Assembly: GCA_017302835.1 (NCBI GenBank)
Contig: JAFLCC010000011.1
Span: forward strand, 1 to 64,000
DNA length: 64,000 nt
Origin: Deltaproteobacteria bacterium
GTDB lineage: Bacteria; Bdellovibrionota; Bdellovibrionia; Bdellovibrionales; Bdellovibrionaceae
Direction of reading: 5' to 3'
Shown here: positions 33,932 to 42,316 of the stretch, piece by piece
Layout of the letters: every line of letters starts with the position of its first letter
How positions within the stretch are numbered: the stretch's first letter is position 1
Made by a program: the position numbers and the translations under genes
The notes under the pieces: model-generated
What the model was told of the DNA's origin: nothing
Seen by the model: the letters and a program-made list of their open reading frames with translations, nothing else
The model's database searches: none

Positions 33932-34335
33932 TTTCAGCGAACAAATTGCGGTTTTTAGCGAGTTTTCTTTTATTATTTAATTTTTCTTGTTCTTTAGGAA
34001 ATTGTCGTTCTCATAAAATAGAAAAAGAACAAATAGAAGGTCCTATGCCAGTAAAGGAAAATAAATTAATTCCACCAACGAGCCTTTCAGAGAGAGTCAA
34101 AGTTTTCAAGTTAGATGGAAGCTTGCAGTGCTCCAAGGGAAAGAAAATGGATATTTCGGAAATGCAGAACGAGCTAAAAGATATCAAAGTTTATAGCTCT
34201 TTTTCAGAAAATGATGGAATGATGCGAATTCAAATGTGTGGAGCTCCAACGGGAAATGGAAATGTTTTCGAAATAGATCGAAGTAATTTAAAGAAAGCTC
34301 TCTCTTTAGGTTTTAAAGAATGGTTAAAAAATTAA
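33895..34335 (+). CDS. small exported protein of unknown function
   Basis: A 146-residue protein whose start overlaps the BamB-like gene by 37 bases, so it is translated with it. A hydrophobic segment (about 18-32) ends at a Cys (FNFSC), but the residue at -3 is Asn, a poor lipobox, so lipidation is doubtful. Four further cysteines lie in the chain. Third gene of a YfgM-BamB operon; in E. coli the third gene is der, which this is not. Confidence 0.6.
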   Translation: MEIQEFIFVRRLISANKLRFLASFLLLFNFSCSLGNCRSHKIEKEQIEGPMPVKENKLIPPTSLSERVKVFKLDGSLQCSKGKKMDISEMQNELKDIKVYSSFSENDGMMRIQMCGAPTGNGNVFEIDRSNLKKALSLGFKEWLKN

Positions 34336-34342
34336 TTGCTAA

Positions 34343-35572
34343 TCATTTTTTTAAGTCTTGATAGATTTTCTCAAAATCAAATACCGTTAGAGTCCCATCA
34401 TGATCAGAAGCTCGAAGAGCAATTTCATCTTCAGTTTTGGGCTGTGGCCTGGGTTTACCATTTGGATCTAAATCCCTTAAAATAAAAGCAGATTTAATGT
34501 AATCTTGCCCTTCGTATTTCACCATTATGGAATCCAATTGCTCGTTGGATATTTCTTTCTTAGGTGTAAAAAAATATTGAGTTCCTCTTTGACTTAAAGG
34601 AGGGCTTGATCCGTCTTTTGTTACATTCATTGAATCGGTAAATCCAAAATCTTTAAGGGGGGCAAACTCTGGGCTTGTTCGGATATCATTATTAAAATCA
34701 CCAGAAATGATCATAATGGGAAGTTTCGGGTATTTTTTCTCGTAGGACTTAAGTACCTGGACAGATTTCTTTACTTGCTCGGTTCTTCTTTCTGTAGCCT
34801 TTTCGTCCTTTTTGGGATCAGGGTTCTGGGCCTTAAAATGCGTCGCTGCCAACATCATAAGGGGTGTTGTATTTGGAGAAGAACTTCGTTCGCGAATCAA
34901 CAGTACAGGTAGATCTCTGGAGAAAGCCGGTAACTCAGAAGGTGTAGTTTGGTTGCGATTATCTGATAGTAGGTTTCGATGACTTTGAATTTCAAAATCA
35001 AAAGGAAGATCTTTTTTGACAAAATAGCATACGTCGATTCCTCGTTGATCATTTCCTTCAATTAATATGGGTTGGTATAGCCCATTAAGAAATTTTTCAG
35101 CAAAATCAGTAGCTGTTTGAATGTCTTTTATTTCAACGCCAATAATAATATCAGCTTGTGATTGTGCCGAAAGTATTCTTAAGGCTAAGCTTTTCTTTTC
35201 TTCAAAAGATTTTTCCAAAATTTTTTCATGAGGGCGCCCTTGATGATCCGTAGAGACTTCGACAAATCTTCCCAGATTTTCAAAGTTTTGTTCAACAACA
35301 ACCAAATCTTTAATATCGCTAATAGAACGGGAATTTGAAGAATTCGTAGCTCTTAAATAGGCCCAAGGACCTAGTTTTGAATCACCCTTCATATTTAAAT
35401 AAATATCACCGCATTGAGTCCGAAAATTGGTTCCTAAGGTTATGGGGGCCTCAGAACAAAACTCAGCAACTTGCGTCGTTCGCCAATGAAACTGGCTAAA
35501 ATTAAAGCTGTTGAGGGTGATAATTAATAAGCAGCTAATTGTAAATGCGGTGAGTATTCTTGGATGTTTCAT
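34343..35572 (-). CDS. exported endonuclease/exonuclease/phosphatase-fold protein
   Basis: A 409-residue protein with a signal peptide (about 8-24) and an EEP-fold domain. The hallmark metal and catalytic motifs are present: QSQADIIIGVEI, LAATHFKA, ISGDFNND and the terminal ASDHDG. Such secreted enzymes act as DNases or sphingomyelinase-like phosphodiesterases. The substrate cannot be read; the insert YKIFT-type region (TQYFFTPKKE) is divergent. In a predator a secreted nuclease would make sense (inference). Convergent with the small exported gene, 7 bases apart. Confidence 0.82.
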   Translation of the reverse strand: MKHPRILTAFTISCLLIITLNSFNFSQFHWRTTQVAEFCSEAPITLGTNFRTQCGDIYLNMKGDSKLGPWAYLRATNSSNSRSISDIKDLVVVEQNFENLGRFVEVSTDHQGRPHEKILEKSFEEKKSLALRILSAQSQADIIIGVEIKDIQTATDFAEKFLNGLYQPILIEGNDQRGIDVCYFVKKDLPFDFEIQSHRNLLSDNRNQTTPSELPAFSRDLPVLLIRERSSSPNTTPLMMLAATHFKAQNPDPKKDEKATERRTEQVKKSVQVLKSYEKKYPKLPIMIISGDFNNDIRTSPEFAPLKDFGFTDSMNVTKDGSSPPLSQRGTQYFFTPKKEISNEQLDSIMVKYEGQDYIKSAFILRDLDPNGKPRPQPKTEDEIALRASDHDGTLTVFDFEKIYQDLKK

Positions 35573-35713
35573 CTGTATGACATCGGTAAGTAAATTATTT
35601 TCATTAAGGTAACATAATGTAACTTATCGGAGATAAGTTACCAGTAAGAAAAACTGGACCTCTTGGTTAGAAATTCCTTTAAACTCTACATAGATATCGC
35701 CGATAGGTTCCAT

Positions 35714-36967
35714 ATGAAAAAAATGTGTTCTGATTTCTTGTTAAATTCACCTTTGCTTTCAAAATTGGGAACTGAAACTCCTGATGAAGGGAATTTTAGT
35801 TCTTATTTAGAATCTCTTTTAACGAATCTTAAATTTTGCTATCCTGAGCTTATTTTTCATGTAGAGATTTTTAACCCACGAAAAAAAAATTCAAAGGTGT
35901 ACGCGATTAATGATCAATACCTCGAATTCAAAGTAAAAGACAGTTTAGAGCACTACGACAATGATATTTCGAATTTATTTCCCTATGAAGAAACTCTTTC
36001 TCAAAATAAAAAGGTTTACTACCCCCTTATTAAAGAAAAATCTCATATTGGTTTTTTGGTGTTCACAGGATCAAGTAAATCTAAATCAACACATTTTGAT
36101 ATGATCCTTGCTGCGCAATTTATTGTAAGAGCCATGATTTCTAATGAAAAGAAGTTAGCTATTGATTCTTTAGAAGAGCTAAATCTTCAATTAGAAAAAA
36201 TCGTTGAAGAAAAAACACAATCCTTACTAAGAGAAAAGGAAGTAGTTTTTCAATCCAGTAAAATGGCTACCCTTGGAGAAATCGCGTCAGGAGTCGCCCA
36301 TGAGATCAATAATCCTTTAACAATCATTCAAGCCAAAGCCATTATCATGCAAAAGAAAATGGAAAAAAAACAAATACTAGATACGGATATGGCTGAAGGA
36401 TTTCAAAAAATCATCTCTACCGTCGCAAGAATCACTAAAATTATTAAAGGACTGAGGTTTATTAGTCGTGATGGAAGTTCGGATTCACCCGTTCGAGTGA
36501 TGCTTTCTCAGGTCTTAGAAATGACACTAGACCTTTGTGTTGAAAGATTGAGAAATAATCAGATTAAGTTTGAAGTGGATACTTTTGTAGATGATTTTGA
36601 AATTGAAGTTAAAGAAACTCAGATGGTTCAAGTATTTTTAAATCTTATTAACAACTCCTTTGACGCGATTAAAGAATTAGAAAATAAGTGGGTCAAAATC
36701 AGCATTGAAGGAAACGACAACTTGGTAACTATCAGATTTACCGACTCTGGCTTAGGGATATCAGAATCTATCTTAGAAAAGATAATGAATCCCTTTTTTA
36801 CGACCAAACCCATTGGGCAGGGAACTGGTCTTGGTTTAAGTTCCTCTAAAGGAATTGTCGAAGGTCATTCGGGTAAACTTTATTATAATAAAAAATCACC
36901 AAACACTCAGTTTGTTATTGAGATTCCATATATTCGCAAAGTTCAAATTCAACAAAAAGCGGCTTAA
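35714..36967 (+). CDS. soluble sensor histidine kinase
   Basis: A cytoplasmic kinase of 417 residues from ATG 35714 (AGG 7 bases before); the TTG 17 codons upstream is an alternative. The N-terminal 140 residues look like a divergent GAF-type sensor (ends HIGFLVFTG). A coiled coil (about 150-185), HisKA with H196 in GVAHEINNPLTII, and HATPase with NLINNSFDAIKE, DSGLGI, NPFFTTKP and GTGLGLSSSKGI follow. No membrane segment and no adjacent response regulator: an orphan kinase. Two bases after its stop begins the methyltransferase gene. Confidence 0.85.
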   Translation: MKKMCSDFLLNSPLLSKLGTETPDEGNFSSYLESLLTNLKFCYPELIFHVEIFNPRKKNSKVYAINDQYLEFKVKDSLEHYDNDISNLFPYEETLSQNKKVYYPLIKEKSHIGFLVFTGSSKSKSTHFDMILAAQFIVRAMISNEKKLAIDSLEELNLQLEKIVEEKTQSLLREKEVVFQSSKMATLGEIASGVAHEINNPLTIIQAKAIIMQKKMEKKQILDTDMAEGFQKIISTVARITKIIKGLRFISRDGSSDSPVRVMLSQVLEMTLDLCVERLRNNQIKFEVDTFVDDFEIEVKETQMVQVFLNLINNSFDAIKELENKWVKISIEGNDNLVTIRFTDSGLGISESILEKIMNPFFTTKPIGQGTGLGLSSSKGIVEGHSGKLYYNKKSPNTQFVIEIPYIRKVQIQQKAA

Positions 36968-36969
36968 TC

Positions 36970-38058
36970 ATGGGGTTATCAACCGCATTGAATTTCCATT
37001 GTGCCTATCTATCTAATTGTTCTGGTTGCTCAGAAAAAATGCTCGATTTTGAACAGCAATGTATTTTGAAAACTAGAAAATTTAAATCAACCTTGCTGGA
37101 AAATTTTAATGTAAAAGAAGAACTGTTGTCCTTTCAGTTTCCAACACAGGGGTATCACCGTCATCGGGGTGATTTTATTTGTTTTAATAACCAGATGGGT
37201 CTCAATGATTCGAGTAGAAATTTGATCCCGCTTGAGTCTTGTTCTTTATTAGACCCGCAGCTCAATGAATTTTATCAAGCAATCAAAAAAACTCCTTTTC
37301 AAGTTAAAAAAGGAACGATCAGAATAAGAAAGTCTGTGGATGATCAATTCGGAGTATGGCTCGACTTTTCTAATTTAGATATTAAACGCTTGCTGGAGGA
37401 AGAAAAGACATTGAATTCTTTACTTCAACAAGGAGTCGTTGTGGAAATGGGACAAAAAGGCAAAAGATTAAATACAATTAATGGGAAATTAAAGCTGAGC
37501 GAACCAAAGCCTGAGGTATGGTTTAAAACCTTAATAAACCGGTCACCTACTCCCCTCTTTTCATTGATCTCCTCTTTTACCCAGCCCAGTTTTGAATTAA
37601 ATTTATTAATTCAGATGGAAATTCAAAAATTTTTATCGCAGAAACGTTTTGATTCTATTTTAGAATTTGGCACCGGTATTGGAAATTTTGGTCTTTTTTT
37701 AAGTGCTTATTCTGGAAAGTTGATTTTTTTAGAAACTGATGAGCGCAACTTGATACCTTTAAGAAAAAATATACAGACTTATCTTACTGAAAAAGATCTC
37801 AAAGTATCTTCATCTAAGAATGGCGCCGAGGCTGAACTTATATTTGTAAACCCGCCCAAATCTGGAGTGGGGCCTTTATTCGATAGTCACTTTCCAGATA
37901 TGACAAAAGATATTATTTATGTATCTTGCTATTTAGAATCCATGATTCATGATTTGAAAAAGCTAGCTCACCAGGGATTTCAAATACAAAGGTCCATTTT
38001 ATTTGACCAATTTCCTCAATCCCACCATTTTGAAACAATAACTTATCTGAGTCGTTAG
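36970..38058 (+). CDS. TrmA/RlmD-type RNA m5U methyltransferase
   Basis: A SAM-dependent uridine-C5 methyltransferase (362 residues) without a TRAM domain. The iron-sulfur cysteines are present as CAYLSNCSGC plus ESC. Further signatures: YHRHRGDF, SSFTQPSFELN, LEFGTGIGNFGLFL, NPPKSGVG, nucleophile Cys in YVSC, and terminal QSHHFETI. The middle is shorter than in E. coli RlmD. The target (23S rRNA or tRNA) is not decidable. Its 3' end abuts a truncated mazF-like remnant on the other strand. Confidence 0.87.
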   Translation: MGLSTALNFHCAYLSNCSGCSEKMLDFEQQCILKTRKFKSTLLENFNVKEELLSFQFPTQGYHRHRGDFICFNNQMGLNDSSRNLIPLESCSLLDPQLNEFYQAIKKTPFQVKKGTIRIRKSVDDQFGVWLDFSNLDIKRLLEEEKTLNSLLQQGVVVEMGQKGKRLNTINGKLKLSEPKPEVWFKTLINRSPTPLFSLISSFTQPSFELNLLIQMEIQKFLSQKRFDSILEFGTGIGNFGLFLSAYSGKLIFLETDERNLIPLRKNIQTYLTEKDLKVSSSKNGAEAELIFVNPPKSGVGPLFDSHFPDMTKDIIYVSCYLESMIHDLKKLAHQGFQIQRSILFDQFPQSHHFETITYLSR

Positions 38059-38218
38059 TCACACTTGTAGTAAGGGGAATAATCAAAGATGATCCAAGGC
38101 CGGCAGCGCAAAATTCAGTTGGCTGAATACAAATACAAGGCCTTTGTTTTCCTGGCTTTGTGCCTGCTCTGGGCTCGAGATCAACATTATAAACATTCCA
38201 CTTTTTAGGAAAAATCAT
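38057..38218 (-). pseudogene. truncated MazF/PemK-type toxin gene
   Basis: The first 54 codons of a minus-strand frame read like the N-terminal half of a MazF/PemK endoribonuclease (NVYNVDLEPRAGTKPGKQRP, then SSLIIPLTTSVT). Resemblance stops exactly where the frame runs into the stop codon of the methyltransferase gene; beyond it the frame is antisense of that gene. A complete MazF is about 110 residues and needs the missing half, so this is a remnant. Its ATG overlaps an upstream frame by ATGA. Confidence 0.7.
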
Positions 38219-38298
38219 GGTAAGTTTTTAAACCGCTTTGACTTAGCACCAGTCTTTTCTTTTAGAATTTCAATTCGAGAATCATCTTCTGGATAGTA
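38215..38298 (-). pseudogene. antitoxin remnant upstream of the mazF fragment
   Basis: A 27-codon open stretch with no start codon (an in-frame TGA lies just upstream) ends in TGA overlapping the mazF-like ATG by 4 bases, the usual antitoxin-toxin coupling. It contains DDSRIEILKEKTGAKSK, resembling the helical part of ribbon-helix-helix antitoxins. The N-terminal half is gone. This is short, so the call rests mainly on position. Confidence 0.45.
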
Positions 38299-38352
38299 TC
38301 AATCAAGCGGCAAGAGGCAGGATTAAAATAGGAGTGTAACTATATGTAAAGT

Positions 38353-39498
38353 CTATGGTATTGATTTCTCTTTCGGGTTGTTTAGTTCATCCAAAATATT
38401 GGTTAATATCTTCCATGCATCACAGACTCTAATTCCCTCTGGAGTTGTAAAGTCTTTTTTAGAGTTAAAAGTTAATTGATAAGCCCTTGTATTTGGAAAC
38501 TTTGATTTTACATACTTCAAATGAGGCGAGACCTGAGTATCAGACAATTTACACTCAATAAAAATTGTTGCTTGTTGATCTTCAACGATCACAAAATCGA
38601 CTTCTCTAGACTCTCGATCCTTATAAAAACGAAGCTCTATATCTCTTCCTTGTGTGTCCTCAAGAAATTGAACACGTTTTAAAAGATGATTCCCTATTAG
38701 GTTTTCAAATTTGAGTCCCGGGTTTTTCACCAATGTCCAATCATAGTGGTAATGTTTTTGCTCTTTTTTAATAGCTTTGATTTTAGGTGATCCCATGGCA
38801 GAAATACGATAAAAGGCATAAAACCTTTCTAAAACTTCTAACCATCTTTTTATCGTTTTAAAACTAATTTGCAGATCTTCTGCTAAGGAATTGATAGAAA
38901 GAGGACTTCCGACCAACTCTGGTAATCTGATTAACAAATGCTCAGCGGAGCCCAGGTCTGAAATCCTTTCGATACTTGAAATGTCATCTCGAAGAATACG
39001 TTGTCGGTATTCTCTAGACCATCGCTGAGCTTCTATTTTATTTCCTTTAAAGAAAGGTTCTGGGAAACCACCTAATTGAAAAAGACTTTCAAAATCTGAC
39101 CACTTGGTCGAATTAAGTTCATCAAAAGTAAGAGGATGTAGTCGTAAAAAATGGTACCGACCTTGAAGAGAGTCTCCTCCATATCGATAAAAATCTAACC
39201 GAGCACTCCCTGTAACTAGAATTCTTTTTTCATTTTTGTTTTTATCGTAAAAACCTTTAAGGTAATTTCGCCATTTTTTATATTTATGAATTTCATCAAA
39301 TATCAAAATATTATGAGAAGGCAATTCATTTCGTAAAATAAGCTCTCTGTCTTCAGAGTAGTCCCAATTGAGATAGGCCGCATTGGGAAATAAATTTTTT
39401 GAAAGGGTCGTTTTACCTACTTGGCGAGGCCCTCCTAAAAAAACCATTTTTGACTTCAAATCATTTTTGATTTGAAGAGATAGATATCGATTTTTCAC
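38353..39498 (-). CDS. AAA_14/DUF4143 ATPase
   Basis: A 381-residue ATPase of the widespread AAA_14-DUF4143 type. Walker A GGPRQVGKTT (22-31), Walker B ILIFDEIH, sensor VTGSARLDFY, then a winged-helix-like region and the C-terminal nuclease-like DUF4143 part (EVDFVIVED, IFIECKLSD). The start is GTG 39498 behind AAGGA, giving the family N-terminus MKNRYLSLQI; longer starts run into the promoter. Function of the family is unknown; the C-terminal EVDF..ECK residues resemble a PD-(D/E)XK nuclease core (inference). Horizontally mobile in bacteria, it sits next to a toxin remnant. Confidence 0.85.
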   Translation of the reverse strand: MKNRYLSLQIKNDLKSKMVFLGGPRQVGKTTLSKNLFPNAAYLNWDYSEDRELILRNELPSHNILIFDEIHKYKKWRNYLKGFYDKNKNEKRILVTGSARLDFYRYGGDSLQGRYHFLRLHPLTFDELNSTKWSDFESLFQLGGFPEPFFKGNKIEAQRWSREYRQRILRDDISSIERISDLGSAEHLLIRLPELVGSPLSINSLAEDLQISFKTIKRWLEVLERFYAFYRISAMGSPKIKAIKKEQKHYHYDWTLVKNPGLKFENLIGNHLLKRVQFLEDTQGRDIELRFYKDRESREVDFVIVEDQQATIFIECKLSDTQVSPHLKYVKSKFPNTRAYQLTFNSKKDFTTPEGIRVCDAWKILTNILDELNNPKEKSIP

Positions 39499-39526
39499 AT
39501 TTATTTCCTTGAATCTGATTTTTTTC

Positions 39527-39555
39527 ATGATTCCGCAATTTTGGAGTCTTGTCAA
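39527..39555 (-). promoter_or_regulatory. promoter of the AAA_14/DUF4143 ATPase gene
   Basis: On the minus strand a perfect TTGACA (39555-39550) lies 17 bp from AATCAT (39532-39527). The spacer contains CTCCAAAATTGCGGA, a copy of the motif that also forms the palindrome just upstream, so RNA polymerase and the motif-binding protein should compete. Confidence 0.6.
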
Positions 39556-39557
39556 AT

Positions 39558-39603
39558 ATTTAATCTGCAATTTTGGATCATGATCCAAAATTGCAGATTA
39601 AAT
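39558..39603. repeat. 46-bp perfect palindrome
   Basis: Two 23-base arms meet without spacer at 39580/39581 (centre GGATCATGATCC). Each arm carries the motif TCCAAAATTGCAGA or its complement. It overlaps the stop codon of the RDD gene and lies directly upstream of the ATPase promoter. It could act as operator, as terminator hairpin of the RDD transcript, or as a recombination scar. Confidence 0.9.
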
Positions 39604-40125
39604 TAAAGATATAATCTTTAATCCCGTAATTTTTCCAGAAAGATCTTTTTTTAACAGCCAAGAAAAGAGGGGTAAAATAATAATTCCCGTTAGCAGAATT
39701 AGCAAGGTTCTAAAGATCACTCTTAGGGGGTAGAAAAGTTGTAACCTTTCATGGTATTTTCCTAACCGGATATTAAATGTTTTTTCACCCAATGTGTGAC
39801 CTAAATAGGCTCTCAATAAAACAAGGTAACAAAATTGAAACCAAACAAAAACCAAAATGAAAACGCCAAGAAATTGATTTAAATCACCTTTAAGTTTCAT
39901 GATGAGTATAGAAAAAGAACTCAAAAATAAAGTCATTCCAAGAACAATTAATCCATCAACAATAGCACTCAATACCTGAAACTCTACCAGCTTCCGTCCC
40001 TGACGTTTTCGAGCGCCACCTAAAAAACCCAGCCTCTGAACTGGCCCCAGATCAAAACCATCAAAAGAATCCCGGCTTTGCTCTCTATTTCTTGGCACCC
40101 TCTGAGGCTCTCTAACAATCTCCAT
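39598..40125 (-). CDS. RDD family membrane protein
   Basis: A 175-residue inner-membrane protein of the RDD family. After a basic cytoplasmic head (Arg-rich, 1-50) come hydrophobic segments at about 52-75 and 85-110, the family signature YLGHTLGEKTFNIRL, and a third segment near 145-165. The start at ATG 40125 follows GGGA. RDD proteins are linked to Na+/H+ transport in a few cases; the role here is unknown. It follows the large secreted protein gene closely (22 bases) and is probably co-transcribed. Confidence 0.82.
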   Translation of the reverse strand: MEIVREPQRVPRNREQSRDSFDGFDLGPVQRLGFLGGARKRQGRKLVEFQVLSAIVDGLIVLGMTLFLSSFSILIMKLKGDLNQFLGVFILVFVWFQFCYLVLLRAYLGHTLGEKTFNIRLGKYHERLQLFYPLRVIFRTLLILLTGIIILPLFSWLLKKDLSGKITGLKIISLI

Positions 40126-40147
40126 ACAAAATTCCCACAATCAAAAG

Positions 40148-42229
40148 TTATCTTACGACCGGAGGCACTGAACTTCCATTTCCTTTAGGTACACTAGGAT
40201 CTATTTGTGTTTCGCTAGCAGGAGGTGGTGGATCATTTCTTGGTGGATTGTTCGGCAGTGTCGGCGGCGTAACCACCGTCGGACTTCCGGGATCCACGGG
40301 CGGAACGGGATCCTCATATTTTGGAGCCGGGGTTTGGATCGGTTTTTTCTTATCTTTTTCGCAAATCCATTTTTCTGCCAAACATAATCCGCCAGCACCA
40401 AGAGCAAACAGGCTCAACCAGTTTAATCCACTCATTTCACAACCTTTATTGAATGGATTAAATGGAGAGAATAAAGAAGAACATCCAGCCTCTTCAGCAA
40501 TTGAACCGCCAGCAGTTGCTGTTTCAGATGTTTCTCCAGCCACGGCGGCAGCCGGTCTATCATTCTTTTTGCAGGTATTGAACTTCGATGAATCTTGAAT
40601 AAATCCTTTATTTGGGTCGCATACACATCTGCTTTCTTCCTCAATCCACTTTGCAGAGGTTAAAGGGTTCCAATCTTTACAACTTTTATCAATGAATTCA
40701 CCAGTAACGGCTTGATTCTCGGGGTCTAAGAGATTTTGAATATCAAGTGCTCTTTTTAATAAAGCGTTGCAGGCTTCATTTTGTTTTGCGGGATCATCAT
40801 TATTTGCTGTTGATCTCGTATTGTTTGTCTGTTTTCTTAATTTATGGTTGTACTTATGTTCATCACCAGGTTTTGGATCATCGGTAGTGTAAGGTTTTCC
40901 ATCTGATTTGACACAAACGTTCATTGCTGACTTAATATAATCGGTTAATGGAATTATTAATTCACTACTAACCTGATTCCAAAGAACCATATTTTTGGTG
41001 GTCAATTTTCCACCCTTTTCTTCAATTAAGTTTGGGTCGATATTTGTATTATTCGCTTCATTTATTTTTTTTATCCATCCATTTAAGAAGTTCTTTTTAT
41101 CATCAAGGGTACTTAGGCTACTCCCCTTATCGCAAACTCCACCAGGGTGGGTTGCTGATTGAAGGTCATGGCTCTTAGTATTAATACAAACAGGTGAACC
41201 ATCAGACTTAATATAAGTTGTTGCTTGACAAGCAATCCAGGTTTTATTTTTACCAGTATCATGGTTGCTTCCCTGACACTTCTTAGATTCAGGGGTATTA
41301 AAAACTTCGATATTACTTGAAAATTTGCAACTTTGACCAACCCATTCAGCAGCGTATCCAGCCACAATACAGCTAGGCCCTTTTCTAGTACCTTCGATTT
41401 CATCTTTACCTAAGAATCTCTCCTTTTTTAGGTCCGTGACTGTTTTAATAATTCCTCTTTGATTCTTCTGTTCTTCATCCAATTGAGCACTTGTTCTTGC
41501 TTCAGCTTCCCTTCTTAGACTTGTATCTTTAGCCTCCGCAAAAGCATCGGAGCCGAAAAATAATTGCGAATAAAAATCCTGAGGTTCTTTATTAGGGATG
41601 GAAACCACTTTAAACTCCGGGATACTATAAACTTTATAGGAAGCTTCCAAAAGCTCACGGTATCTTAAAAAGTAGTGGGCTTTCTGAATATTTGTAAGTT
41701 TACTCCATTGTTGTTTCGTAGGCGTAAAACTTTTTGCAAAAATATTTTTCTTAAAGTTGCTGTACCCCTTTTTAATGAAAGAGAAATGTCCGATTTTCTT
41801 GTTTAGACTTTCATTGTTCTGAAAATCATTTGCTCTTAATAGAACTCCGTTGATTTTTAGAAGTTCACCTCCATTTAATAAGTATTCAATAACTACTTGC
41901 TCCCCTTGAATACGAGTTATTAGCTTTAAGGCATTTCTACCTTTGTAATTAAATTCTTGAATTTTCATTTCTGGAAAAGTTTCACTATTAAAGGCAGAAA
42001 AAAGATAACTCAAATCCTTTTTCAACTTCTCCTGGAATCGAGGACTTACATTTTTCCAAACTTCAGTATAAGATTTTGCAGTTTCAATTTTGCTTGATTT
42101 AAAAAAAGTTTTCAGTTGTTCGATCTTGGGGTTTACTTCGGAATTGGATTTGGCAAAGATGGAGGGGGTGAAAATGAGGGTGGAAGTGATAATGCCGGAT
42201 GCTAACGAATTTAGAAAGTTTGTTTTCAT
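40148..42229 (-). CDS. large exported protein of unknown function, Cys- and Pro-rich C-terminus
   Basis: Not recognised. The 693-residue protein has a signal peptide (ends FAKS), a lysine-rich N-terminal half, and a cysteine-rich central-to-C-terminal part with motifs such as PSCIVAGYAAEWVGQSC, CQGSNHDTGKN and CVCDPNKGF. A hydrophobic stretch (about 596-612) follows, then a tail of about 70 residues rich in Pro/Asp/Thr. It is probably periplasmic or surface-anchored by the late hydrophobic segment. GAGG precedes the ATG. Likely lineage-specific. Confidence 0.65.
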   Translation of the reverse strand: MKTNFLNSLASGIITSTLIFTPSIFAKSNSEVNPKIEQLKTFFKSSKIETAKSYTEVWKNVSPRFQEKLKKDLSYLFSAFNSETFPEMKIQEFNYKGRNALKLITRIQGEQVVIEYLLNGGELLKINGVLLRANDFQNNESLNKKIGHFSFIKKGYSNFKKNIFAKSFTPTKQQWSKLTNIQKAHYFLRYRELLEASYKVYSIPEFKVVSIPNKEPQDFYSQLFFGSDAFAEAKDTSLRREAEARTSAQLDEEQKNQRGIIKTVTDLKKERFLGKDEIEGTRKGPSCIVAGYAAEWVGQSCKFSSNIEVFNTPESKKCQGSNHDTGKNKTWIACQATTYIKSDGSPVCINTKSHDLQSATHPGGVCDKGSSLSTLDDKKNFLNGWIKKINEANNTNIDPNLIEEKGGKLTTKNMVLWNQVSSELIIPLTDYIKSAMNVCVKSDGKPYTTDDPKPGDEHKYNHKLRKQTNNTRSTANNDDPAKQNEACNALLKRALDIQNLLDPENQAVTGEFIDKSCKDWNPLTSAKWIEEESRCVCDPNKGFIQDSSKFNTCKKNDRPAAAVAGETSETATAGGSIAEEAGCSSLFSPFNPFNKGCEMSGLNWLSLFALGAGGLCLAEKWICEKDKKKPIQTPAPKYEDPVPPVDPGSPTVVTPPTLPNNPPRNDPPPPASETQIDPSVPKGNGSSVPPVVR

Positions 42230-42316
42230 AATATCCTCTTTGAATAAACTTTATTCATTTTATATCTAAAGGTTCGGAATATAATGATAAAACTTTAAAA
42301 GAATCTTAGAATGAGA

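Noticed and set aside
40205-41403. Several frames of 60-116 residues on both strands inside the large exported protein gene
   Set aside because: Low-complexity shadows of its Pro/Cys-rich coding region, with no ribosome sites or domain-like sequence.
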